Of a DNA stretch of 64,000 bases, positions 1-12,300 are shown piece by piece. Both the position numbers and the translations under genes were made by a program. Source of the DNA: Agrypnia vestita (Eukaryota > Arthropoda > Insecta > Trichoptera > Phryganeidae); the NCBI GenBank assembly GCA_016648135.1, contig JADDOH010008025.1, forward strand, positions 52,841 through 116,840, written 5' to 3'. The notes under the pieces were generated by a model, which was not told the DNA's origin, searched no databases, and was given only the letters and a program-made list of their open reading frames with translations. How positions within the stretch are numbered: the stretch's first letter is position 1; the number at the start of each line of letters is the position of its first letter.

Positions 1-258
1 CTAAATTTATTCAAGATTAAATATTATTTGAGACCCAGAAGAATATTTTTCAACTCGCTTTGTGAAAATTTTGAAACCGTATTTAAACGCAAAAAAATAC
101 CAAACGCTGAAATGAAAAATTCATACTATAAAAAAATCCCGTTCTCGATGTTTCTGTTAAAAGAAGGAATATGTACTTTGAATATTTTTAAATATAATAT
201 CATCCAAACGCACGGGACGTCAGCGTAACTATGTTAAATATTTATGAACTTTTTGCAG

Positions 259-310
259 GACGAACAGCATTCCCTACTTCAGCGTTGTCTACAAGCAGAT
301 TGATAAAATG
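259..310 (+). CDS. stac: stac exon (first visible)
   Basis: A 52-bp exon between TTTTGCAG and GTAAGC, entered with one base completing a codon and left in phase 0. It encodes TNSIPYFSVVYKQIDKM, typical of the segment just before MHD1 in UNC13D/BAIAP3-like proteins. The sequence left of it (1-258) is intron with nothing recognisable. Confidence 0.8.
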
Positions 311-3300
311 GTAAGCTGAATTTTTCTGAAATAATTTTTAATGTTTATTTATAACTCCGCTATCATCGTTTTATTATTTTCATTCGACACTGGCATTCAT
401 TTTTAACCTGGAATGTTTATTCAATGGGTCGTCCAAGATTTGTCACAAGACCCGTGTCCACGGAATGAGACATCTCAGAGGCTTAGTTGAGATAAATCTC
501 AATACCGTAGAGGTACACGTGTAGAGATTTTGTGAAAAACAACACGGTGCTTTGAATGCAATAATCTCTAATTGAAATATGTCTACCGAGGTAAAACTAG
601 CTGTACATAATGGAGTTCTGGTACCGACACTAATATATGGAAGTGAAGCCTGGAGCTGGCGGAAGAGGAACGAAAGCAGATTGAATGCAGTGGAGATGAG
701 GTCCCTTAGACGTATGTGTGGCAAATCCATGTATGATAGAGTAAAGAATGAAGATATTATGAATAAATGTGAAGCTGATCGCAGCATAATACATAGAATA
801 AAAATAGGGTCGCTCATGTGGTTGGTTAAGCGAATGATTGAGGAAAGAATGGTAAAAAAGATATATGATGCAAGTGTTGACGGCGCCAGAAAAAGAGGGC
901 GACCACGGAAGACGTGGCATGACGGGATTAAACAGATACTGGAAGATGGTCCTCTTAGAAGCCTGAACAACCGTCGAGTTTGCGTGCGAGGATGTATGTC
1001 AGGACAGAAGAGTATGGCGCTCTATCCTCTCTGCCTACCCCCACGGGGGTAAGTTAGTAAGTTAGTTTGTCACTTGTCACAGTGTCACAATGTCACAGTG
1101 TCACAATGTCACAGAAAACTATCAATGAGCAGGGTACGTTGCAAGGCAGGGTGCCACAAGATTGACTCCAAAAGTTCTGAAGTGGAGACCTTGGGAGAAT
1201 AAAAGAGGCGTTAGAAGATCTCAAAAGAGATGGGCCGATGATATAGCCGCTGTGGAGGAAAGAAATGGATACAGAATCCAACAATAGTTGGGAAGCATTG
1301 GAGGGATGAAGGCTGAAAAAAAAGAAGAAGATCTCAAATTTTATTAAAATAAGATATCAGCCATGCTATTGCATTACAAGACCAACAGCAGTAGAGAGAC
1401 TTTGAGAAGGCCTACTTACATAACGTCACTGAATTTGTTGTATTAAAGATTACAATTGGTAACTATATTGCGCGCGTATTTATACGCCTGGCGCCATCTA
1501 TGGATTTTCAAGCTCTGGTTAACCATAATGCACTGGCCGCATGCGCCGTCTAGGAACAGTCTCGAGCTTTGAACTTGTTTGCAGCTTTTGTTACTCACTA
1601 CGTTTCCTCCGCGTACAAATAATCAGTATATTTAAATCAGCAGAAAAACAAATTTATAACCATTGGATACGCTCAACAAATCCAAATACTTTCGTGTGGA
1701 AAACAAAATTTTGAAACAGTAGCCAGATTCACGAAACGGTATCCAGAATCGCTGTAATTTCCAGCTAAATCAAATAAAATCCAGACTCCTCTTCAGTAAC
1801 ACTTAAATATTAGTAAAAAAACGACCAGTGCTCACATACGCAGCTGAGATGTGGATACCGACAAAGACTAATTAAGAGAAACGAGCTAGCACTGGACTTT
1901 TTTAAAAGGAAAATTTTGAGGCGTATCTTTGGACCGATTCTAGATAGTGGACTTTGGCACAGGCGCTACAACAATCAGCTCTATACTTTATTTAAGTAGC
2001 TGAGCGTCAAAAAATGTATAAAATTGGTAAGACTTCAGCGAGAGTGACTGAACAATAAACACCGAAGTCCCTGCTGAATACAAGACCAATAGGACGAAGG
2101 AGCTTAGGAAGGCCTGGTAGAGCACTATCTTGCGGATGGCGCTTGAATTATTCATGGAATCATAGGGGGGCACCATGTAGCGCCGTTTGAAGATTTTTTT
2201 GTGACTCATTTGTGACTAGTGTGACAAAGAGAAGTATCTGTCTTAACATCCATTTTGTAATAAAGTGTGATCATGGAGAAGTACAATACTTATCTTCCGA
2301 GCTTATCCGAGTAGAGGATCATTGTGATGAAGGAGAATTATCTCCTTCATTGTGGCGATTCAGACCAGATCCTTTCAAGGATCGAACAAGGCTAAAACTC
2401 AGATAAAAAATGACGTGTTTCGTAACCGCTGGGCGCGACCGCGATATGTTTTGATTGGTCGGAACTGACATTCGACGTCAAACGCTAGCTCGGATTAAAA
2501 ATTTTAAAATCCACCCAGGGATCGTTAAAAAGCGTGTGTGCTGGTGTCTTTTTCTTTGAGAACCAACATTATTTTTCGTGTGGTATTCGAATTCGATGAA
2601 GAATTACTTCACATCAGCCTTTCGGAAGAGACAAATCGATGTGTTCCGGATTCGACGAAGCCAGGAGAATCGGAGATTGAATCCGCACTCGACATACCAG
2701 GAAAAATCAGTAAGTACAATTTGTCAGCTGTGGACGTAGTTGGCTTTGGTCTAGTGTATCTCGGATGTCAGAACATCAATCATTATCTAATAACTAGAGA
2801 GAGCTAGCGCAAGACCTAGATGAAGACTCGTGAAGAGGTCACGACCAGCAATGATATTGGTGACCAATTCGCTCGTTTGTCTTCGCCGGATCGGTACATT
2901 CGTAATTCGATCTGATTGCAGCTGGCGGACGACGTGTGCCGCTGCCTGAACGGGTTCGAGCCGCCGCCGCCGCCGGCCTGGAGCGCGGCGGAGGGCGCGC
3001 GCGAGCCCGCGCACACGCTGCCCTTCGAGCTGTACCTGGCCGTGCAGGAGGTGCGCCAGCTGGCCGCGCACGTGGCGGGCGCCGGCTCGCTGTCCCTCGC
3101 GCGCTGCCACGAGTGGTTCGGGCCCGCCGTGGAGCGCTGGCTGGCCGTCACCCGCGCCAAGGCGCTGCACAGGGTGCGCGCGGCCATGGCCCTCGGTGAG
3201 TACCATTTCCATTAACTCTTAAAAGACCGTGCTAAAAAATACCTTCGGGGACGGTGGTGTAACACGGCGTTACCCGGTTAAAAATCAGCATAGTTTTTAA

Positions 3301-6300
3301 TACGTGATAAAATACACATATACACGATACAAATAAGACTTTTTAATGGTCGCTTTATATAATTATGTAAGGTAAACATATATATTTGCATCATTTTAAT
3401 AAATTATTATAAAATCATGGCATATCGAATTTGCGTGCGCTTCCGCCGACGTATCATTAGCAACTGAATTCAATGACGCGGTCGCCAGCTCGCGTCAGTC
3501 GCCTGCACTTCGTCTTTTTATAACACGTGTTACCCGACTCTACCGTACTCTTTCTATATTGTTTTCGCTTTCGCCGAAACCCAGGCAACCGCCATCTCTG
3601 TCCTGCATGAAACGTGTGGTATTGTCGTGCTCTTTCTTGCCCGATTCAACTGCGATGTGCAATATTCTTCTCTCTTTTACACACTGGCCGAAAATACGAG
3701 AGTAATGAATAAATATTTTTTAATTAAAAAATCCGTACATTCCTAACAGTTTAATTTAGTCATTTTGATGTGTCTATTCGATGATTACAAAAAATGTGAC
3801 GTTTTAGTTTTCGTAAATAAGGTAGATATTTCATATTTTCTATAACAGGTAAACCTACGTTACATCACCGACACACAGGAGAGTAGTGACGCAACGAATG
3901 CTACTTTCACGAATACGAATATCAAACCTGCTATTCGGCGAATACGAATAACTCAACAAGATAATAAGTAATACACCGCTGTTCTTTATTTATTAAAAGA
4001 TTTAATAATTAAAATTTACCACCGGCAAATTCTTGTTCAAAAAGCGCAATATTTGTAACTTCTCGGGCGTTAGACGATTTCTTTTATCCTATTTATCTAT
4101 TTATTTTTGTTTGTACATTTCCAGCGGTCGAAAATAAATGTCGCATAATTCACGCTTACGAGAGGTCGTGTTATTAGATTTAATTTTAAATTATTTTATA
4201 AGTGTCAACACTTTTACACACAACGGAAATAAAATGGAACGCACAATACGTATTGCAAAACAAAAACTACATGAAATGAGCACCTAACCTCATTAAATAA
4301 TGCAACGAAACTGGATGAAAGAACTCGTGTTATGTAATGAAAGTACGTAGGTGTGTTCGGATACACGATGGACAGCCAAATCGTAATTTGCATTGCGTTC
4401 AGTTATAAATAGTTTGTTTTTAATATTCGTGATGATATTCGGCGAATACGAATATTCGTATTCGTTGCATCACTGAAATTCAGCGTGCAATTTCGACTTG
4501 GGGTTGTATTCACTACCCAGTACGTCACTAATCCTAAATATTTTCTGTTTGTAAGTTATAGTTCACTTGTAATGTCTGCTTCGCTAAACGTGGTGATTTA
4601 AAGAAACGTAAATTGTACAAGACAGCTTATATTTAAATGCGATGCATTCAATAAACTGATAAGACTATTGGATATTGATCTGTTTGAGTGCAGTCATACA
4701 AGATTAAGAAAAATTTTGAGTGCTGAATTTTTTTCTACTTAATAATTAAGTCTCTTTTTCTCCTGTTCATTCTTTTTGTATTATTTTCAACATGCCTATG
4801 TTTTTCTGCTAATAATTAAATCTCTTTTTCTTTTGTTTAAATTTTTTATTCTTTCTTTTTGTATAATTCTTAACATGCCTAAGTTTTAAGAAAAATTCTG
4901 AGTGCAGAATTTTTTTGCTACTTAATAATTAAGTCTCTTTTTTCCTTGTTCATTCTTTTTGTATTATTTTTTAACATGCCTGTGTTTTTCTGCTAATAAT
5001 TAAGTTTCTTTTTCTTTTGTTTTAATTTTTTATTCTTTCTTGTTACATAATTTTTAACATGGCTTAGTTTAATTCATAAATATTTATCATTTCTAGCATA
5101 TTTCTAAATGTGGACACCTGTAATTGGCCATCTATATTTTATAAATGTTTTCTGTGCTTCTTTGTTGTGCTGTTGGTCTTCCATGTATATTAAATAAATA
5201 AATAAATTTAAGCATTTTAAAGAGGGATTATGTTTTGTCCGTAGATCGGGTGTGCGAGGGAGAGTTTATTGTGAAGCACAGCACATCGTCTGTGGACACA
5301 GCCGCCTGGTGAGTACACAAACCACTTCTCCTCACGATATAATCCGCGCAGGTACGCCTCCACCTTTCCTAAACTCCTCGTCAAATAAGTAATTTTTATT
5401 TTAAATAATTAACACAGCACCAGAACTCGCTAGGTCGGTACTCGCTTCAATAATTAAATAAATCAGAATGTTAGTAAACTTAGTAAAAACCACTACCAGA
5501 TTTACGGTCTACCGGTTTCGAGACATACCCGTCTCTTTGTCAGGACCAACACTACACTACTACATTCACAACACTATACACCCCAACCCAGTATTGTCAA
5601 ACTATCACCACTATTGTTCACATGCGTGTTAATCTTGTCATGCACTGACTATGAACCATTGAACTACTGAACAATTCAGGGATCTAACGAGAGAGAGTGA
5701 GAGGGGGAGGGGTCTAAAGTGGGGGTTACCACATCACATTGAACAAAGGGCTATATGGAAAATTAATTTGGTTATTAATGAGAGGTACTCTATTGTTCAC
5801 CGCCTCCCTAATGTAAAAAATTTCTAAATTATTCAATTTTAAACCTTTTTACTAAGTTTACTAACATTCTGTTATTATGTCTGACCACAAAGTTAATGCT
5901 TTAAGTATTAATAATATTAATAAAATTAAATAAATCATTCGCTTTTGTCGCTCACGCTTTTGTTGCGTTCAGAGATCGTGTTTTGACAAAATAGAAAACA
6001 GGTCCTCGGCCGCCCGCGTACCTGTAGTTGAAAGTGCGTGACCATCTTAGCCCTAAGCTAAGCTCTTTACTATCTATGTGGCGTCCCATTGAAAAAATCT
6101 TCTGAGTCAGGTAAATTTTTTTGCAATGATAAAATAAATAAATAAATTCCAACTAGGTACTTAAAAATGATGAGTATTTGCTTTCTTTAATAGGTTTAAA
6201 GATTCTGCCATACTTTTACACATAATACCATTACTCAATAGTCCCTTAATGGATATGTGGACGGGTGGTTTAGTTTTGTTTTTATTACTAAATCCTCACT

Positions 6301-9300
6301 AAGGATAAGAGCTGTTATGTCTAGACATATCCCACCGATGTACTTCGCGTATAAATTTAATGTTATCTTGATCAAATGATCTACATTTAAAAGCTTATTT
6401 ACGTAAAAAAAAAAAAAAATATTTTTCATTTTATTGTTTAAGGGGTTTTGTTGACGTTCATTTTTATTTCCCCACTGGAGTACTCGGCCTCCACAAAACG
6501 CCAAAAAACCTAGACAAAGACTAAATTAATCTGTACCAATCCCATGTCCTACAGTTCTGTTGAGTACAACCTTCGTTGCAAGATGCATAGGACGCCGGGT
6601 CCTGCATGGTTTAGGCTTCTCACTGGCCATCACAAACCATGTTCCAGCCATCATCAGCGGCTGCGTTCGTTCGCTTATTTCACTGCTCCTTATGGAGTCC
6701 TATTTTCGGCTATGGTGAGATTCCAGGATTTACAGCCATAGATGAAACTGGAGCACAGATAATAATTTTAAAGAGAAAACTAAATAGTCGCACGCAAAAA
6801 ATATGCAAATGGAAGATGATCAATTTTAGAAAAAAATGTGGCTTAAAGGATGCCCTAGAGGGCGTCCTTCGATAATTCATACACTTAGGTGATTTCTTCT
6901 CAGTCATTCTCTCTACAAGGCCCAACCGCCGAAGTTTACTCATTTTTCTAAGGATTTTTAGGATATATATTTTTTTAAGAACACATTCTTATTTTTGTGA
7001 AGTTGTAATTTTTCAGGACAAAGTTCTGTGAAATTTTTGTAAATCAAATTAATTAATCAATTAGAAAGATATACAGAAAAATCTAATTCACGAAAAAATA
7101 TTAGGTTACTACTGGGATTCGAACCCAGGTCACCTCCTTTCCGGGGCCGGTGCTCTGACCACTAAGCTATAGCAACCCTCTATGTTTCCGTGAATATATC
7201 GACCTTATATGTAGTTCTTATTAAGAGCACCGGCCCCGGAAAGGAGGTGACCTGGGTTCGAATCCCAGTAGTAACCTCATATTTTTTCGTGAAATAGATT
7301 TTTCTATATATCTTTCTAATTGATTAATTAATTTGATTTAAAAAGATTTTTAGGAATTTCTTCAAACAATGTACAGAAATTATTGTTGTCTTTTTTTTTT
7401 AAATAAAATAACTGCTTCATTTAATTATTTTAAATTGTTTTAATTGACCTCTATTTTCCGTTTCCAGTTTCTATCAAGCCAGAGAGTTTTGGAGGCTTCT
7501 GTGTTGGCCAAACACAGTCCATGCCCTGCAGCTCCTGGACGCCCTCTGTGCAGCCGCCATGCACTACGCAGACCTCGCTCACCAGCGACTAGCCGACAGT
7601 GGCTACTACGACTTCATTGGTAAGTTATGTTCTTTTAAGCTGTTCCAAACTTATGCAATTTATCAATAACTAGCTGGTCGTACCCGGCGTTGCACGGGTT
7701 AAGGATTATGTAAAAAATAAGTTTGTGAGGGAAAACAAAGGGTCCGCTGTTCTCTAAAAAACAATGTTTCCACCTAATGTTAACATAATTTATTGTAACA
7801 TAACTGTAATACTTAGATATATGGTATTGCAGACTTGTTTGTAGATATTAATGTCCTCTATAAAACTGTAGTACAATACTTTGCTCTATTGGCAATAATT
7901 TCCGCAGCGTACGCAATATAAGGTTTTTTTTCGTAATTTTTTCACACGTTGGGTTACATTATCGAAGTTTTCATACGGATCCCTACCATTTTTGAAAATA
8001 TTCTATAGCTTATGTTCATCAAGAATAATGTAGAATTCTGAATGTGAAAGAATTTTTTAAATCGGTCTAGTAGTTTCGGAGCCTATTCAATCCAAACACA
8101 CTATCAAATCTTTCCTCTTTATAATATTAGTATAGATTAGACTGTGGATTTTCCAAACTATTGCCTTGGATTCCTCTGCCAAAATTCGTCTTCCAGGGCC
8201 AATTCTCTATTAATTTGCACGATCCGATATTTTTCTGAATGTCTCCTGCTGGCAAAATATTTTAATTTTCGGCTTTTTATTGTTTAAGTGATTTATTTTA
8301 AGCACATTATCACTAAATTTATCTCCGCAACAGACACACTCACCAGAAATTAACTAAATTACTAAGTTTCAAGAAGCGTAAATTTACTAAGTTTCGAGTG
8401 AACTTCTTGCGCAAACAACTCAGTTTTGAAATGTTTATTATTTGGTGGAAGATATTTTCAAATTAAATTTCATCTGCTAATTATTATGTTTTATTTTCAA
8501 AACCATTAAATACATATTTTAGATTTCTTTTACGTATTACCATTTCCGTAAAAGTTTTATTTTTAAATTACTTTATTTTCTTTTCTTCATTTTTAATAAT
8601 AATCTTGTTCTACTATTGTATTTTGCTATTACGTTGTGGTTATTCAGTATGAATATAATTAAATGAATAAACTTAGTTTAACACCACTTAATTTTTGGTA
8701 AAAACCAACCGGTTTCGGAAACAACGTTCCTTCGTCAGGATATACTTAATACTATGGGATGTTTTCCCACGTCGGGGTTCCAGTTATGCGTGTTCTTCTC
8801 ACGTCGGAGTTATCATGGGATGTCAAGAAAGATGTTTAGGTAATTAGGGGTCACCATCCCCCAAATTTTACATCCAGGAAATATCTCTATGTAGGTTTCT
8901 ATTTCAGTTTTTAATGTGCTTTTATTCAATGAAGTTACAAGGGAGAAATCTGACATGCCGCTCGCGGTCTCGGCTGAGAAGATCTGACGTCAGTGGAGCG
9001 GTGACGATTGTGGAGCTGCTCGTGTGTGTGACGTCACGGTATACAGCTGCCGTTGTGTGGCTGGAGGTCCGCGTAGGGTGGATGCAGATGATACCTGAGG
9101 GATGGTGCAGAAGGTACAGCGTGGCGTGGATGACGATGATACATGAGAGCTGATGGTGATGATGCTTGATGGCTGCTGCTTGGTGTCGATGGCGATGATG
9201 AGGTAGACTGCGAGGGTCGTGTTGGAGAGACGCGGCGTGTGGTGAGCGCCGCCAAGGAGCGGGTCGTGAGGCCCTATGACGAACTGATTTTAGGAGTCCG

Positions 9301-12300
9301 ATGTATCGCTTTATATATCCCGTATGCTGCCTCGGCAATTTCACCTGGCGTGGTAATCGTCCCGTCAGCGAATTCCGTTTCTGCGCATGTAATCTTCGTC
9401 ATCAGCGTTTTTATAGGAGCCGTACAACTCCTCTTACATAGGAAAAGGCGCTGGTTACATTTGCTTGCAGGTCAATGGGGCATTGACCCTACAACACTAA
9501 ATAAACTTTACAAATTATGAATGATCATACCTCGGTGTCAATTATCCAAATGGAGGTAAATAGTAATAATGAATTTATTAAGAATAACCAAAAAAAATCT
9601 ACAGTCCTATCTTGAATATATCCCCTTTCACTCTATCACCTGTTTCTTTCCCACCCCCACTATTTACTCCCATTTGGACACTTGACACCGAGGTATGATT
9701 GTTCATAATTTGTAAAGTTTTTTTTAGTATTAAATATACCCTGGCGATGGAACGTTGTTTCCGAAACCGGTTGGTTTTTACCAAAAATTAAATGGTGATG
9801 AACTAAGTTAATTCGTTAATTAAATTTTTTTAATATTCATTATCATTGTGCAAATATTTTTTATACGTCATGCCCTTGGAACAACAAGTCAGAGTCATCT
9901 GATATTTACATCAAACTGAAATATTAATTAAGCTTTTAAGTTTTGAATTTTAGTTTTGCGATTTCTTTGCCAGAGTTTGGCTCATCGCTGATGTGGTAAT
10001 TTTTTTTTTACAATAATGAAGCTTTGTAATTTAGAGTAATAAAACAAACAATTCAAAAAATTAAAACAGGTACGCTTTTATAAGTTTTGTTCGCGTATTC
10101 AACTTTATTTTCTCCTAATTAAAATTATTTTATCAAATATTAATTATCTTTCAAAATAACAAAAAAATCATGTGGAATATTGCATTGTCATGGGAAATAT
10201 ACAAAATGCTTAATATCTCTGTAAATTTGGAGACAAACAAACAGACACTTCAGAATAAATAAAAGTATCTAAAAATCCTGTTCCTGATTTCGGACACGTT
10301 TATTTATAAATACTAGTAAAACTCATAAATATTATTCGTAGTCAAATCTGTAGTCATTTTTAAATATATTTGGTATCTATAAAAAATCAGAAAATTAACA
10401 TGATCTAAATAAGTTAAATATTATGAAAATAAAAAAATTTGATACAAAAAATCAATTTTTAACAAAATGGTCTATGATACATTGTCATTCTATTATCTGT
10501 AAGACTATAATCATTTTCAGAATCATTTCATTCTTTACATTGCAATTATTTTTGAAAATCGTGAATTTATTTTGTAGTTATACGTTCTTACTAAAATGAC
10601 TAATGTTATAGTTTGAAAATAACCATTAATTTTAGGACCATACAAAACTACTGACGAAATGTGCGTAGCAGTCAACAACTTGGAATATGTGAGAAGATCG
10701 TTGGCGGAATTCGGAGAAGATATTAAGTAAGTCAATTCATAAAAATTTAAATAGAGGGATTACTTATACAAATTCCAAACATGAAGTGAAAATTTTACTG
10801 AAGAAATCCACAACAATCAAATTAAAAAAAATTTAAATTAAGAAATTTGCTCTGCTTTTGGAATTAATATGACTGTGGCATGTTTTTTTTTAATAACAAT
10901 ATAAAATAAACGGGTATCTTTAATTTCTTCGGCTGGTTTTCTTACAATTTATGTTTTAAGGAGACTGTTTCTAAAAAAATATATTTTTCGGCGTGATTTA
11001 CATTGTTGGCCACTTCTTAACCCTCGGGGTGCCTGGTGGGTCTAAAAGACCCGTCACTTCAAGGAATCGACGATATTTTTTCAAATTTTTAACCAAGCCC
11101 ACCGTGCTCCTGAGTAGCTTCGCGATACGGACTAGACGGCCTCCCGCAGTCCGTAACGCGCCTTCGTTACACTAGTATCTCCTGCATAGGTCACATTTGC
11201 CTAGAATACGCAAATTTTATATGCGAAAATTGTCAATTATATTTTTTTTTGTATTAAAAGATAATAGTCTACAAGTTCATTCAGCTGTGCCTCAAATTAA
11301 CATGAAGCCTGATTTTTTATCTCAATTTATTGTTGAAAAGACATGTGTTGACTTTTTTTTACCTAAAATTAGGGGTTATTTCAGTTAACTAATGAAACAT
11401 TTTAAAACAATTTATGTTTTAATTTTTTTATTTTATCATATAAAAATAATATTGAAAATACATAAGAACTAGTCATCTGACATTTCGACACATTAAATAA
11501 TTTTTAAAAAAAAACTATTTTGTTTACGGGTTCGACAGACCCACCAGGCACGCCGTGTGATTTTCACCCACAAGGTACCCCAAGGGTTAACTTCGATAAA
11601 TGAAAAGATTGGATACTATTATTTTAAACTGAAAAATGAAAAAATCTTAATCTTAGGCAATATTCCTGATCTCAACTATTTAATCAATGCGCAGCATACT
11701 ATACGCTTTAGTATAGTCCCTAAAGCTGAAAATTGTGTTTTTACAAAATTTCCGTCTGGACCGCGTCTGACGTTTTAGACCTGACCAAGCCGGTGACTGC
11801 GAACGCGCGAGGGTTCTGGATACGGCCCTGCAGGCCTTGGAGACGCGTGCAGCCCAGGTCCTGTCCCGAGTCGCTCCACAGATGGAAGCGCCTCTGAGGA
11901 AGTCCATATTCCATCTGGCCTGGTCTCCCGACTCTCTGCCTACTGTACAGGTTAGTAAATTGGCAGCAACGTGAATCTTGGCGATGTTTGATTTGTTGCT
12001 TTGTATAGAATCGGATGTGCAGGTGATAACCAGCCGCCAAACTCGGCTTTGTATTCGTTTATTGACGTTCACCGAGGTTTGCTGTAAAGGAATAGGCGGA
12101 TGTTGGAGCTGACATTTCAAAAAAAAAGTAACTCATAAAAAGTTTTTACAACACTCCTTTTCTCATTTTCGTGTCTACCGTATGCGTCGGAATCTCCATA
12201 CAAGTTGTATGAAAAACCATTAAAATTTTGAAAAATCCAATATTATACTATAATTTATTTTTTTAACGAAAATTTGATAGATCTTCTTGATCGTCGCCAC

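Noticed and set aside
443..970. 175-codon minus-strand frame
   Set aside because: It is the antisense shadow of the reverse-transcriptase fragment at 530-1070.
2787..3212. Long minus-strand frames over the GC-rich stac exon
   Set aside because: GC-rich DNA lacks stops on both strands. The plus frame matches MHD1 and has correct splice sites.
7104..7177. Functional tRNA gene on the minus strand
   Set aside because: Boxes A and B and the acceptor stem are good, but the anticodon arm does not form a regular 5-bp stem with a 7-nt loop, and the unit is part of a foldback repeat family.
8914..9520. Overlapping frames on both strands as a possible gene inside the H2 foldback
   Set aside because: No motif, conflicting frames on both strands and no splice evidence. 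The GC-richer interior explains the open frames.
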